Positions 24,429-34,836 are shown, counted from the first letter of the stretch. The stretch is DNA of 38,535 bases from Verrucomicrobiales bacterium (GCA_028293445.1 JAQGOU010000107.1:1-38535), one strand, 5' to 3'. The notes: generated by a model from the sequence alone, not told the origin. A program made the numbers and translations.

Positions 24429-25351
24429 GACGCGACGACCTTCCGTGCGGATTTCTCTACAACCGCTTTAGCGGGTTCTCCCATGGCGACAACATCCACT
24501 GCGACTTTGAGAGTATGTTGACCGGCACCGAGAATAACGCCTCGGATGGGGCTGACATCATCGTAGTCGCGCCCGTAAGCCACAGTGATATGACGTGCTG
24601 TGGGTAAAACATTATTCGTGGGATCGACGTCAATCCAACCGATACCGTGGCAGTAAAACGAAACCCATGCATGCGACGCATCTGCTCCGACGAAGCGCGG
24701 CTTGCCGGGTGGAGGATCTGTTTCCAGATAACCGCTCACATAGCGCGCGGGCAAACCGAGCGAGCGGAAGCAGGCGATTTGGAATTGCGCAAAATCCTGG
24801 CACACACCGCGTCGATTCTTGAACACCTCTTCCAACGGTGTCGCCAGCGTCGTGGCTTTCGGATCAAATTTAAAGTCGGCGTGAATGCGCTTCGTGAGAT
24901 TAAGCGCCGCCTCGAGGATGGGCCGATTCTTTGGAAACGACGGCGCCGCGTACGCAGCAAAGTCATCCTTCGTTCTGACCAGAGGCGAATCGAAAACAAA
25001 TTCGCTGGCATCGAGCGAGTGGCCGATCTGCTGTCCGCGACTTGATTCCCGCACGCTTTCCCACGCGAGTGTTTCGGCAGGCGGAGGAATAACCCGAGGT
25101 GTCACGGCCACGCTGCTTTCTGATTTCACGATCAGCTTCCTGTGCGCGCCTTCAATGGTCAGGAACGTCACCGCGTTGCCAAAATAATCAAAGTGACGTT
25201 CGGCGATCGCCGGTTTTGGATCGATGTCGACCGCGTGAGTGAGGCAGCGTTGATGCGGCAGGTCGCGCGGCATTAATCGCAGGAGATGATGCGACAGCGA
25301 AACACTATCTGTGTAATCGTAAGTGGTGGTGTGAGTGACTCTGTAAATCAT
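24425..25351 (-). CDS. Transglutaminase-like cysteine peptidase of the ATP-grasp/alpha-E cluster
   Basis: A 308-aa protein. The N-terminal bacterial transglutaminase-associated domain (about 1-90, MIYRVTHTTTYDYTDSVSLSHHLLRLMPR) precedes the papain-like core with the triad C184 (RRGVCQDFAQF), H227 (ASHAWVSF) and D243 (WIDVDPTNN). No signal peptide is present, so it is cytoplasmic. Members act as peptidases, or possibly as amide-forming enzymes, in these clusters; specificity is unknown. The start is ATG 25351, with homology beginning at MIYRV. It lies 8 bp after the ATP-grasp-alpha-E fusion gene and overlaps the zinc peptidase gene. It pairs functionally with the DUF2126-type transglutaminase at 28589-31945. 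Confidence 0.92.
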   Translation of the reverse strand: MIYRVTHTTTYDYTDSVSLSHHLLRLMPRDLPHQRCLTHAVDIDPKPAIAERHFDYFGNAVTFLTIEGAHRKLIVKSESSVAVTPRVIPPPAETLAWESVRESSRGQQIGHSLDASEFVFDSPLVRTKDDFAAYAAPSFPKNRPILEAALNLTKRIHADFKFDPKATTLATPLEEVFKNRRGVCQDFAQFQIACFRSLGLPARYVSGYLETDPPPGKPRFVGADASHAWVSFYCHGIGWIDVDPTNNVLPTARHITVAYGRDYDDVSPIRGVILGAGQHTLKVAVDVVAMGEPAKAVVEKSARKVVAS

Positions 25352-25359
25352 GGCTGCGA

Positions 25360-27876
25360 TTAACTCACGCGCGCGATGGTGAGGCTGAAGTAATGATTCG
25401 TCAGATCGTTCGAGACGGCGGTCAGTTCCGCACTCCATTCGCCAAGCCACTTCGCAACAGTCTCCTTTTGGTCTTTTGGATCCAGGCGAGTGACTTCGGC
25501 GATACTACACTTTTGAAGATCGGCGGAGAGTTCACCCAATCGTTTTTGCGCCAGGTTCCCAACGTGCGTGTATTCATCGTGCGGCAGGTTCGCAGCGTGT
25601 TCTGTCAACGCATGCAACTGAAACGCCAGCGCCCGGGGATTTCCTTTGTCGATGACCAGCAACTCTAGCACCGATGGTAATTGCGCCTGCGCCAGGTAAC
25701 GCCGTCGATAAGTCATCGAACTATCGGCGATTTCCAACAACGGTTCCAAGAGGACTGCCGTGTTTGTTTTCGCGGAAAGCGCACCTCTCAGGAGATTGAC
25801 AAGATTGGTGCCGCGTTCGAGTCGGCGACCAAAATCGAGAAAACGCCAACCATGACCACGTGTCATGTTTTCCATTTCCATGCCACTGAACGCCGCGAGA
25901 TCCACAATGAGCGTGTTGATCAGGCTGAGCGCGTTGGCGAGAGGAATGCGGCCCGGTCGCGTGCGTGAATCAGACTGGAGTTGATGAAGGATACTCCAGG
26001 TATCGACCGAGAACCGGTCGCGCACCACGGAGATGATGTGGCGAATCCGCAAGCCGAGTTCGCGCACACTGCCGACCCGTTGTGGGTTATAAACCAGGGC
26101 CAATATTTCCTGCTGCAATTCCGTTGCGGGAACTCTGTCGGCAAATTGTTTGGGCAACATTTCGGTTCGAACCAACAGTTGCACGAGTTCCTCAAGTTCC
26201 GCAGCAGTTTCGGAAGTGGCTTCGTCGATCATCCGCGCGATCACGCAACGTAAGACCCGCATCGTGTTTTCCAGCCGTTCGACGTAGCGACCGAGCCAAT
26301 ACAAATTATCCGCAACACGGCTGGGCAATTCTGCCGAAGCCCGTGCGACGCTGACGGGTTGTCCCGCTGCCGTGAGTAACGAGACCGGAGCCACCGGTCC
26401 GTCTGATAGAATCCAAGTATCTTTGCTGCCGCCGCCACTTTGCATCGAAACGATGGGGTCGCCAGCCGCAGAGGAAACGCGAGTCAAACCGCCGGGCATG
26501 ACTGTAAAAGAATCTCCATGAGCCGCGACGTAAGCACGAAGCGCAATGCGACGCGGTTCCAATTTGTCGTTAAACCACACGGGCGCGGTCGAGAGTGAGA
26601 CTTGTTCCTGACCCACAAAATCAAAGGGGCGAGCGCGTATCGCGGCCACAAGTTCTTCGCGTTCTTGTTTGTTGAGCCGGCCACCGAACGAAGGTTTGCG
26701 CGCCTGGGTTGAGATTCCCGACTTCACGACGATGTCGTCGAGATGATCGAGGACGTATTGATGTTCTTTCGCCTGACCGCACCACCACGTCGCGACATTT
26801 GGCAGGATCAATTCTTCGCCGAGAATGTGGCGGCACAGGGTAGGGAAGAAGGCGAGGAACGCGGGGCTTTCAATCATTCCCGAGCCGAGCGCATTGGCAA
26901 TGACCACGTTGCCGGCCCGTGCCGCTTCGACCAAACCAGGCACGCCGAGAAACGAATCGCTCCGTAATTCCAACGGATCGCAAAAGCTGTCATCCACCCG
27001 GCGGAAAATCACATCAACCGGTTGCAATCCTTCGAGCGTCTTCAGGAAAACGCGACGGTCACGCACGGTAAGATCGCCACCTTCCACTAACGTGAAACCG
27101 AGATAGCGCGCGAGGTAGGCGTGTTCGAAATAGGTTTCGTTGTGCGGCCCAGGTGTGAGCAGGACCACGTTCGGATTGCTTGTATGCGGCGCGAGATTGC
27201 GCAAGGCGTCACGTTGCAGTCGAAAGAAGGAAGCCAATCGTTGCACCTGTGTATCGCGAAATTCATCGGGCAAAATTCGCGAGAGCACGATGCGGTTTTC
27301 GAGCGCATAACCGGTGCCGGACGGCGACTGCGTTCTATCTCCGAGGACCCACCATTTTCCATCCGGTGCGCGGGCCAGGTCGACCGCATGGAGGTGCAAG
27401 TAGATTTGTCCGGGCACACGCAAACCGTGACAGGAGCGAAGAAATCCCGGGTTCGCAAAGACCAGCGCCGGAGGAATCAGGCCGTCGCGCAGCAACCGTT
27501 GCGGGCCGTAAAGGTCCGTGAGAATGAGATTAAAAAGTTTCGTGCGTTGGGCGAGGCCAGCTTCGAGTTTGCGCCATTCGTCCGCCGGAATTAACAGCGG
27601 CACCATATCCAATTCCCACGGTCGATCCATTCCTTGCGGATCGCCATATACATTGTAGGTGACGCCATGCTCGCGAATGATGCGGCGTCCGCTTTCCCAG
27701 CGACCGCCAAGTTCTTCGCGCCCGAGTTTTTCAAAAGACGAGATGAAATTCCGCCAGTGCGGACGTGGACAACCCGGCGACGACGCGCTTTCGTCGTAAA
27801 CATCTGTCGTCGAGCGGTAGCCACCAAAGATTTTGGCGGCCGAGGCGGCGATTTTAGATGTGGATGAGTCACTCAT
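25360..27876 (-). CDS. Fusion of circularly permuted ATP-grasp ligase (COG2308) and alpha-E domain
   Basis: An 838-aa protein. Residues of about 45-500 are the circularly permuted ATP-grasp domain: [97 protein letters not shown] and [11 protein letters not shown]. Residues of about 516-835 are the alpha-E helical domain (ELPSRVADNLYWLGRYVERLENTMRV, TRGHGWRFLDFGRRLERG). The ATP-grasp part is expected to join a carboxylate to an amine via an acylphosphate. The alpha-E partner always accompanies it and has no defined activity. The same two domains are separate genes at 32011-34496. The start is ATG 27876, with only an AAAAAAG upstream. The gene opens the second operon, just downstream of minisatellite 2. 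Confidence 0.92.
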   Translation of the reverse strand: MSDSSTSKIAASAAKIFGGYRSTTDVYDESASSPGCPRPHWRNFISSFEKLGREELGGRWESGRRIIREHGVTYNVYGDPQGMDRPWELDMVPLLIPADEWRKLEAGLAQRTKLFNLILTDLYGPQRLLRDGLIPPALVFANPGFLRSCHGLRVPGQIYLHLHAVDLARAPDGKWWVLGDRTQSPSGTGYALENRIVLSRILPDEFRDTQVQRLASFFRLQRDALRNLAPHTSNPNVVLLTPGPHNETYFEHAYLARYLGFTLVEGGDLTVRDRRVFLKTLEGLQPVDVIFRRVDDSFCDPLELRSDSFLGVPGLVEAARAGNVVIANALGSGMIESPAFLAFFPTLCRHILGEELILPNVATWWCGQAKEHQYVLDHLDDIVVKSGISTQARKPSFGGRLNKQEREELVAAIRARPFDFVGQEQVSLSTAPVWFNDKLEPRRIALRAYVAAHGDSFTVMPGGLTRVSSAAGDPIVSMQSGGGSKDTWILSDGPVAPVSLLTAAGQPVSVARASAELPSRVADNLYWLGRYVERLENTMRVLRCVIARMIDEATSETAAELEELVQLLVRTEMLPKQFADRVPATELQQEILALVYNPQRVGSVRELGLRIRHIISVVRDRFSVDTWSILHQLQSDSRTRPGRIPLANALSLINTLIVDLAAFSGMEMENMTRGHGWRFLDFGRRLERGTNLVNLLRGALSAKTNTAVLLEPLLEIADSSMTYRRRYLAQAQLPSVLELLVIDKGNPRALAFQLHALTEHAANLPHDEYTHVGNLAQKRLGELSADLQKCSIAEVTRLDPKDQKETVAKWLGEWSAELTAVSNDLTNHYFSLTIARVS

Positions 27877-27980
27877 CTTTTTTGAAAGGCTATGATATTA
27901 GGTCGCGCAAAACAATCAACCGTAGTGCAAATCGGGTGGTGGTTGAGTTGCTAATCTCCAAAGAGGGGAATGAACTTTCC

Positions 27981-28385
27981 TAGCTTGGTGGACGTTTTTC
28001 CAGAGCGGTAAAAGACTTTCCGAGCTCGGCGGGCGTTTTTCCGGAGTGGGAAAAGAGTTTCCGAGCTCGGTGGACGTTTTTCTGGAGTGGAAAAAGACTT
28101 TCTGAGCTCGGCGGACGTTTTTCCGAAGCGGAAAAAGACTTTCTGAGCTCGGCGGACGTTTTTCCGGAGTGGAAAAAGACTTTCCGAGCTCGGTGGAGGT
28201 TTTTTCGGAGTGGAAAAAGATTTTCCAGCTCGGTGGAGGTTTTTCTGGAGTGGAAAAAGACTTTCCGAGCTCGGCGGATGTTTTTCCGGAGTGAAAATGA
28301 ACGTTCTGAGCTCGGTGGACCTTTTTCCAGAGTGAAAATGTACGTTTCGAGCTCGGAAACTCTTTTTCCAGAGTGAAAAACCCCA
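27981..28385. repeat. 41-bp minisatellite array 2 (CCGAGCTCGG core)
   Basis: GAGCTC or its variants recur at 27981, 28022, 28063, 28104, 28145, 28186, 28226, 28267, 28308 and 28349. All steps are 41 bp except one 40-bp step, where a G is lost. Each unit contains the palindrome CCGAGCTCGG (or variant) and a second dyad, TTTTTCC-ggagt-GGAAAAA. Open frames on the minus strand here are artefacts of the repeat. The array fills the gap between the two ATP-grasp operons (27877-28588). The remaining bases, 28386-28588, show no further recognisable feature. Confidence 0.95.
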
Positions 28386-28588
28386 CATTTTCGTTAAAAG
28401 GGAGGCGTGGAGAGCTGTTTGGGGGCTTACCGAGCGTTGAATTGGCTCTTTTTGACCATTTAAACGGAAAAGGAAGCGTTCAGACGACTTGGCCCAAACC
28501 CAGCTGAGAGGGATTTCATGCCGAGTTTCTTCTGGCCCGTTCTCGCCCAGTCCTGAAGGAGTTATTTCCAGGCACAGAACCTTGAACA

Positions 28589-31500
28589 TCAGCCGTGGCG
28601 CAAATCGAGCGTGAATGGAAATTCCGGGTTTCGCTTTGCCGGTTGGACAATCAGCGGACCCGCCGTGTGGCCGATTTTTAAGAACCGCGCCAGACGACGA
28701 CTCTCGGCTTCGTAAGCATTTACTGGAAGTGTCGTGTAGCTGAGTCCGCCCGGATGGGAAACGTGATAGGTGCAGCCGCCCAACGAACGATTGTTCCAGA
28801 TATCTACAATATCGAAGGTCAACGGCGCATGAACCCCAATCGTGGGGTGTAGACATTGTGGCGGTTGCCACGCGCGGAACCGTACGCCTGCGACATATTC
28901 ACCTTCAGTGCCGGTCGGATGGAGCGGGATAGTGTGTCCGTTGCAGGTCACGACGTGGCGTGAATCGATCATGCCGCTGACTTTTACCTGCAGCCGTTCA
29001 AGAGATGAATCGACATAACGAGTGGTGCCACCCGTCGCGCCTTCTTCGCCCAGCACATGCCATGGTTCGAGCGCCTGTCGGATTTCCAGACTCACGCCAC
29101 GTTGTGCGACGGTGCCGTAAGTGGGGAAACGAAATTCCAAATGCGGCGCGAACCATTCTTCTTTGAGCGGATAACCGTTGTCCTGTAAGTCCTCAATGAC
29201 ATCGCGAAAATCCTGCTCCACGAAATGCGGCAGCATGAAACGATCGTGCAACTCCGTGCCCCAGCGGACGAGGGAGCGTTGATACGGATGTTTCCAAAAG
29301 CGGGCAATCAACGAACGCAGCAGCAATTGTTGCGTCAGACTCATGCGCGCGTGCGGCGGCATTTCAAAGGCGCGCAATTCAACCAATCCAAGCCGGCCGC
29401 TGCTGCTGTCGGGAGAATACAGTTTATCGATGCAGAACTCGGCGCGATGAGTGTTGCCAGTGACATCGATGAGCAGGTGGCGGAACAGTCGATCAACCAG
29501 CCATGGCGCGATGTCGCCTTCATCGGGGATCTGGCGAAAGGCAGTTTCGATTTCGTAAAGCGAATCATTGCGAGCCTCATCGACACGCGGATGCTGACTA
29601 GTCGGACCGATGAACAAGCCACTGAACAGAAACGAAAGGGATGGATGATTTTGCCAATACGCAATCATGCTGCGCAAAAGATCTGGCCGCCGAAGGAAAG
29701 GACTGTCCGCTGGCGTCGCACCGCCAACCACAACGTGGTTCCCGCCACCGGTCCCGACATGGCGACCGTCGATCATGAACTTCTCGGTGCCGAGTCGTGC
29801 CTGCCGAGCTTCTTCGTAAAGCACCGTGGTATTCTTGACCAAGTCGTCCCAGCTGTGGGCTGGTTGCAAGTTTACTTCAATGACACCGGGGTCGGGCGTG
29901 ACTTTGACGTTATCCAACCGCGGATCGCTCGGCGGTGTATAACCTTCAATGACCACGGGCGTTTGCAATTGCGCGGCGGTATCTTCGATCGCCGTGATGA
30001 GTTCGAGATAATCCTCGAGCGTGGCGACCGGCGGCATGAAAACGTGGAGCTTGCCGTGACGCGTTTCGATGCAGAGCGCAGTGCGCACAATCCATGCTGC
30101 GGATTCACCCGATTGAGGTAAGCGGGTGGGATCCTGACGGAGAGCGAGCTTTCTGATTTCTTCTTCGCTTGGAGCAGCTTCTTTTTTCGAAGGGGCTTTA
30201 GCGCCAGTGGACGCTTTAATCTTTTGATAACGTTGGCGAAATTCTTCTAGTGCGGGTAGCGGCGGACGCTCAACCGTTGGGTCGAGTTCATTCAGATACG
30301 GATAATCGGACTGGCTCACCCAAGGCAGCGAATCGAGCGGGAGCCGAAGTCCCATTGGCGAATCGCCCGGTGTGAGAAAAAGTTTTTCCGAGCGCAGGAA
30401 CCATGGGCCACTTTCCCAGGCAGGTTGTTTGTTCGGGCACGAACGTTGAATCGGGAGAATGTAACCGACAATGCTCTCGAGACCTTGCGCGAGGATTTTC
30501 GCCAGACGCACGCGTTCTTCTTCATCCTTCCGGTCTGCCTTCTGCGGATCAACGTTCGTCGGGAGGCGTCGCCCTTTCCATACGTGATAAAACGGATCTT
30601 CGTAACCAGCCATCGCCCACTTCGGATCTGCGCCTAATCGGGTGGCGAGCGCGGTGATGAACTTCGACGCATGTTCAGCGGTATAGCTGGATGGAGTTTT
30701 TTCTCCTGCGATCAGCGCGTCGTTGTTCCAGATGGGCTTGCCATCCTTTCGCCAGTAACAGGCGAAGGCCCAGCGTGGGAGTGATTCGCCGGGGTACCAT
30801 TTGCCTTGTCCCCAATGGATCAAGCCGCCGGGCGCGAACTTTTGTTTTAAGCGCAGCAGCAGTTCGCCAGAAAGTTTACGTTTCTCTGGGCCGACAGCGG
30901 TGAAGTTCCATTCCGCACCGTCCATGTTGTCGATGGAAATGAACGTTGGTTCGCCGCCCATCGTGAGCCGCACGTCGCCGGTCTTGAGTTCGCTATCAAT
31001 GGCATTACCGAGGGTCGCAATTTCTTTCCATTGTTCCTCGGTATACGGCTTGGTCACGCGCGGCGTTTCGTGAATGCGCGTGATCTTCATCTCGTGGACG
31101 AACTTCGTTTCGCACTTATCTACTGCGCCACTGATCGGTGCGGCGCTGGAAGGTTCAGGCGTGCAGGCGAGGGGAATGTGACCTTCACCTGCGAGCAGCC
31201 CCGAGGTGGGATCGAGGCCAATCCAACCGGCGCCCGGCAAAAAGACTTCGCACCACGCGTGCAAATCCGTGAAATCAACAGCCGTTCCACTGGGGCCATC
31301 CAACGATTTTACATCCGGCGTGAGTTGAATGAGGTAGCCGGAAACGAAGCGAGCGGCGAGGCCGAGGTGACGGAATAGATTCACCAGCAACCATGACGTA
31401 TCACGGCAGGAACCGGAACGGAGTTGCAGCGTTTCCTCCGGCTTTTGCACTCCGGCTTCCAGGCGGATGAGGTATTTAGTTTCTTGCGAGAGGCGGAGGT

Positions 31501-31945
31501 TGAGTTGAACCAGGAAATCAATGCTGCGCACTTCAGCGCGGCTAACACTCTTGAGGTATTCAGCAATTAACGGGGTCGCGGGCGCAGTTTCGAGAAACGG
31601 GGCCAACTCCTTCAGCAAGCCGGGTTCATATTTAAACGGAAACTTTTCCGCATACGGTTCGAGAAAGAAGTCGAAGGGATTGAACACCGACATCTCCGCC
31701 ACGAGATTTACCTCCACGAGCAGTTCGGTCGTCTGTTCCGGAAACGCGAGTCGCGCAACGTAATTGCTAAAGGGATCCTGCTGCCAATTAATGAAATGTT
31801 TTTTCGGCAACACGTTGAGCGTGTAACTGAGAATCGGTGTGCGGCAGTGCGGGGCAGGGCGGAGTCGCACCAGATGCGGTGCATGCGCGACCGCACGATC
31901 GTACGTGTAATGCGACCGGTGAAGCAGAGAAACGTGGATTGCCAT
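28589..31945 (-). CDS. Large transglutaminase-like protein with DUF2126 domain
   Basis: An 1118-aa protein. The transglutaminase N-terminal region (about 1-100, MAIHVSLLHRSHYTYDRAVAHAPHLVRLRPAPHCRTP) precedes the papain-like core with the triad C180 (RSGSCRDTSWL), H229 (DLHAWCEV) and D245 (WIGLDPTSG). About 290-1118 is the long DUF2126 region (MGGEPTFISIDNMDGAEWN, GQGKWYPGESLPRWA, GGGNHVVVGG, RFPTYGTVAQRGVSLEIRQALEPWHVLGEE). DUF2126 has conserved features recalling glutamine-synthetase-like amide-forming enzymes; that is a published prediction and is not proven here. No signal peptide, so cytoplasmic. It is the third gene of the split operon, 65 bp after the alpha-E gene. Length is normal for the family. 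Confidence 0.93.
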   Translation of the reverse strand: MAIHVSLLHRSHYTYDRAVAHAPHLVRLRPAPHCRTPILSYTLNVLPKKHFINWQQDPFSNYVARLAFPEQTTELLVEVNLVAEMSVFNPFDFFLEPYAEKFPFKYEPGLLKELAPFLETAPATPLIAEYLKSVSRAEVRSIDFLVQLNLRLSQETKYLIRLEAGVQKPEETLQLRSGSCRDTSWLLVNLFRHLGLAARFVSGYLIQLTPDVKSLDGPSGTAVDFTDLHAWCEVFLPGAGWIGLDPTSGLLAGEGHIPLACTPEPSSAAPISGAVDKCETKFVHEMKITRIHETPRVTKPYTEEQWKEIATLGNAIDSELKTGDVRLTMGGEPTFISIDNMDGAEWNFTAVGPEKRKLSGELLLRLKQKFAPGGLIHWGQGKWYPGESLPRWAFACYWRKDGKPIWNNDALIAGEKTPSSYTAEHASKFITALATRLGADPKWAMAGYEDPFYHVWKGRRLPTNVDPQKADRKDEEERVRLAKILAQGLESIVGYILPIQRSCPNKQPAWESGPWFLRSEKLFLTPGDSPMGLRLPLDSLPWVSQSDYPYLNELDPTVERPPLPALEEFRQRYQKIKASTGAKAPSKKEAAPSEEEIRKLALRQDPTRLPQSGESAAWIVRTALCIETRHGKLHVFMPPVATLEDYLELITAIEDTAAQLQTPVVIEGYTPPSDPRLDNVKVTPDPGVIEVNLQPAHSWDDLVKNTTVLYEEARQARLGTEKFMIDGRHVGTGGGNHVVVGGATPADSPFLRRPDLLRSMIAYWQNHPSLSFLFSGLFIGPTSQHPRVDEARNDSLYEIETAFRQIPDEGDIAPWLVDRLFRHLLIDVTGNTHRAEFCIDKLYSPDSSSGRLGLVELRAFEMPPHARMSLTQQLLLRSLIARFWKHPYQRSLVRWGTELHDRFMLPHFVEQDFRDVIEDLQDNGYPLKEEWFAPHLEFRFPTYGTVAQRGVSLEIRQALEPWHVLGEEGATGGTTRYVDSSLERLQVKVSGMIDSRHVVTCNGHTIPLHPTGTEGEYVAGVRFRAWQPPQCLHPTIGVHAPLTFDIVDIWNNRSLGGCTYHVSHPGGLSYTTLPVNAYEAESRRLARFLKIGHTAGPLIVQPAKRNPEFPFTLDLRHG

Positions 31946-32010
31946 GACGAGTTACCGAGACGATGCGGGAGGTCCGTTCAGATAGGAAACGATTTTGCGT
32001 GAGCGGTGGG

Positions 32011-32994
32011 TCATTGCGTCCGTTCCGCAGAGGTTTGTTTGTTTGCTTCGCGAACGCGCTTGGCGAAGAACGTTTCGAAAATGCCCGTCCCAACGAGATT
32101 CATCTGATCCTGCAAATTATCAAGATGCTCGTGCAAACCACTCTTAACAATCTCATCAACGCCCGCCGAAGCCAGATTCGAACATAGACCGCTGAGCAAT
32201 GTTTCAACATTATTGCTCGCCTTGTCGAGCGGTGTGCCGGAAATGGCGTGGAGCGAATCATTCGCCGCGCTCAGGCAAAAACGAATCGCGCGTGGGAATT
32301 CTGAGTCGAGTAAAAGAAATTGCACGATGCCATTCGGAGAGATGCGGCCATGCCGTTTGCGATACATTTCAAAAGCGCTCGCCGAGCGGAGCACCGCGGC
32401 CCATTGCGTGTCATCAAGCGGTGTCCCCACATCCGCGACCGAGCGCAGGAGAATAAAATATTTTACATCCAGAATGCGCGAGGTCTTATCCGCGCGCTCG
32501 AGCTTTCGACCCAACCGACAGAAATGCCAGCCTTCGCCATGGGTCATCGTCGCATCAGTGATGCCGGTGAAGAGGTGACTGGAAAGTTTGACGTCCGTGT
32601 AGAAATCGTGCGGCGACTCCATTCCTTTACCGGTCGTGGCGGCATCATTTACCTTCAGATAAAAAGTGTTTAACTGAAGCCACATTTCGGACGAAATAAT
32701 TTCGCGGACTGAGCGGGCATTTTCGCGAGCGGATCGCAGGCACGAAATGATCGAGTTCGGATTATCGCGGTCGAAGGTTAGGAAATGGAGAACGTTTTCT
32801 TCCGTGGCGAATTTGTAACGTTTCTCGAAATCCTTGTGATCGCCGGTGGTGTTCACGAGCGGCCACCATTGCTGTTCACGATCGCTGGAATCCAACATCA
32901 ACGTAAGATTGACGCCAATGAAACGCGCGACGTTCTCCGCGCGTTCGACGTAACGGCTCATCCAGTAAATCGACTCGGCAACGCGACTGAGCAT
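32011..32994 (-). CDS. Alpha-E domain protein
   Basis: A 327-aa, all-helical, cytoplasmic protein. It starts [30 protein letters not shown], the defining alpha-E block, equivalent to residue 516 onward of the fusion protein at 25360-27876. Other blocks: THGEGWHFCRLGRKLERADKTSRILDVKY and FLLLDSEFPRAIRFCLSAANDSLHAI. Alpha-E proteins occur beside circularly permuted ATP-grasp ligases and are thought to assist them, for example as an acceptor or scaffold; no activity is known. The ATG at 32994 shares one base with the stop of the ATP-grasp gene (TAATG), so expression is coupled. Confidence 0.93.
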   Translation of the reverse strand: MLSRVAESIYWMSRYVERAENVARFIGVNLTLMLDSSDREQQWWPLVNTTGDHKDFEKRYKFATEENVLHFLTFDRDNPNSIISCLRSARENARSVREIISSEMWLQLNTFYLKVNDAATTGKGMESPHDFYTDVKLSSHLFTGITDATMTHGEGWHFCRLGRKLERADKTSRILDVKYFILLRSVADVGTPLDDTQWAAVLRSASAFEMYRKRHGRISPNGIVQFLLLDSEFPRAIRFCLSAANDSLHAISGTPLDKASNNVETLLSGLCSNLASAGVDEIVKSGLHEHLDNLQDQMNLVGTGIFETFFAKRVREANKQTSAERTQ

Positions 32995-34496
32995 TAAGAG
33001 TTGCCTCCCATGCTTTGAGTTTGTGAGAAACCTGTGTCTTCCGGGATGTCCGTGTCGTTGGAGGTCTTATCGGCGAGGACCCAGGTATCCTTGCTCCCGC
33101 CGCCTTGGGAAGAGTTGACGACGAGCGAACCTTTCTTGAGCGCGACGCGCGTTAATCCGCCCGGCATGACAAAAATATCTTTGCCATAAAGTATGTAAGG
33201 GCGCAGATCGACATGCCGGCCTTCGAGATGATCATCCACCACGGTGGGCACACGTGACAATGCCAGCGTCGGTTGCGCGATGTAATTACGGGGATCGGCC
33301 ACGATACGTTTAGCAAAGTCCGCACATTGTTCCTTTGTCGAATGCGGGCCAATCAGCATGCCGTAGCCGCCTGATTCGTTGGCGGCTTTGACGACAAGTT
33401 GATTCAGGTTTTCGAGCACGTAAGCCAGATCCTTCTCTTCATCGCAGATATAGGTGGGGACATTCGGAAGGATTGCTTCCTGACCTAAATAATATTTGAT
33501 GATCCGCGGCACGTAGGCGTAGACGACTTTGTCATCCGCGACGCCTGATCCGGGAGCGTTGGCCAGTGCCACATTCCCGGCTTTGTAAACTTCCATGAGT
33601 CCGGGTACGCCCAGCATCGAGTCAGGACGGAATGCTTCAGGATCAAGGAAGTCGTCATCGATACGTCGATAGATTACATCGACGCGTTCGAAGCCTTTTG
33701 TGGTCCGCATCCAGACGTAACCGTCGGAGACTACAAGGTCTGAACCTTCCACCAACTCGATCCCCATTTGTTGCGCCAAAAAGGAATGTTCGAAATAAGC
33801 CGAATTGAAAACGCCTGGCGTAAGCAATACCACGCGCGGACTCAGATTACCGGGCGCGAGATATTCCAAAACATCACGTAAACGCAGCGGATAGTTTGAA
33901 ACAGGACGAACTTTTGAAGCCGCGAACACCTCGGGAAACAGGCTCTTCATCAGATGCCGATTCTCGAGAACGTAGGAGACTCCGGAGGGACAGCGCAGAT
34001 TATCTTCAAGGACGTAAATCTTGCCATCACCATGCCGCACCAGGTCAGTGCCGGTGATATGGCACCAGACACCCCGCGGCGGATTCATTCCGATGCATTG
34101 CTTTCGAAAACCTTTGGAGGATTCGATGACATGCGCGGGCACGATCCCGTCTCGAATGATTTGCTGGTCGTGATAAAGATCGTTGATGAACAGGTTCAGC
34201 GCTTCAATCCGCTGCTTGAGTCCGAGTTCAATCTGCGTCCATTCGTCGGCTGCAATGATTCGCGGAACGAGGTCGAAGGGCAGGGTCTTTTCTACGCCGG
34301 CACTTTCCCCGTAAACGTTGAAAGTAATGCCCATTTGAATCAACGCTCGATCCGCCGATTTTTGACGACGGATTAACTCGCCCTCTGGAAGCGCTTCGAG
34401 ATTGCGGGCCAGGTGACGGACAGACGCGCGGGGTCGACCATTCTCGCCCACCATTTCGTCATAAAAGCCGCCAAGATTATAGTCACCAAATTTCAT
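32994..34496 (-). CDS. Circularly permuted ATP-grasp ligase (COG2308)
   Basis: A 500-aa stand-alone ligase. Its motifs parallel the fusion protein: [131 protein letters not shown] and [12 protein letters not shown]. It should form an amide bond using ATP, possibly adding amino acids to a peptide or protein; the substrate is unknown. The start is ATG 34496, where family similarity begins ([15 protein letters not shown]). The open frame continues to 34577, but that part ([18 protein letters not shown]) has no family match that I recognise. It is the first gene of the split operon; its promoter should lie within 34497-34748, where I see no clear boxes. Confidence 0.93.
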   Translation of the reverse strand: MKFGDYNLGGFYDEMVGENGRPRASVRHLARNLEALPEGELIRRQKSADRALIQMGITFNVYGESAGVEKTLPFDLVPRIIAADEWTQIELGLKQRIEALNLFINDLYHDQQIIRDGIVPAHVIESSKGFRKQCIGMNPPRGVWCHITGTDLVRHGDGKIYVLEDNLRCPSGVSYVLENRHLMKSLFPEVFAASKVRPVSNYPLRLRDVLEYLAPGNLSPRVVLLTPGVFNSAYFEHSFLAQQMGIELVEGSDLVVSDGYVWMRTTKGFERVDVIYRRIDDDFLDPEAFRPDSMLGVPGLMEVYKAGNVALANAPGSGVADDKVVYAYVPRIIKYYLGQEAILPNVPTYICDEEKDLAYVLENLNQLVVKAANESGGYGMLIGPHSTKEQCADFAKRIVADPRNYIAQPTLALSRVPTVVDDHLEGRHVDLRPYILYGKDIFVMPGGLTRVALKKGSLVVNSSQGGGSKDTWVLADKTSNDTDIPEDTGFSQTQSMGGNS

Positions 34497-34748
34497 CAAA
34501 AGGGAAAACAAGAGCACTCTACTCCGTCGAATCCTCAAAGCAACGGTCATGCCGTGTCTTCGAGTAATCGCGATCAACTATAAAAGGGCGGAGTATTTAA
34601 ACAATTCTGATCGGTAATCTTTTCCGATTTTGTCGAAATTTTGCGTCGCTGCACAAAATTCGCCAGAGTCATTAAAGAATCCGCTTTCATCATCCGCCTT
34701 GGATAGACAAGCCAGGAGCACAGAGAAATCTCCGGAGGGGAGTTGAAG

Positions 34749-34824
34749 TGGTGGGCCCACTCGGATTTGAACCGAGGACCAAGCGATTATGAGTCGCCTG
34801 CTCTAACCGCTGAGCTATGGGCCC
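34749..34824 (-). tRNA. tRNA-Ile2 (anticodon CAT, lysidine type)
   Basis: A 76-nt cloverleaf on the minus strand with encoded CCA. Acceptor stem GGGCCCA/TGGGCCC, D-arm AGCTCAGCGGTTAGAGC, anticodon stem GGCGA/TCGCT around CTCATAA, T-arm with GGTTCAAATCC. The anticodon is CAT. The body (AGAGCAGGCGACTCATAATC) matches bacterial isoleucine tRNAs that read AUA after TilS-type lysidine modification, as in E. coli ileX, rather than methionine tRNAs. It lies between the ATP-grasp operon and rpoD. Confidence 0.95.
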
Positions 34825-34836
34825 ACGAACGCGTCG

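Noticed and set aside
27916-28871. Minus-strand frames of 156 and 306 codons rich in HSGK/TPEK/PPSSE repeats
   Set aside because: They come from the 41-bp array, and the longer one also overlaps the true DUF2126 gene in another frame.
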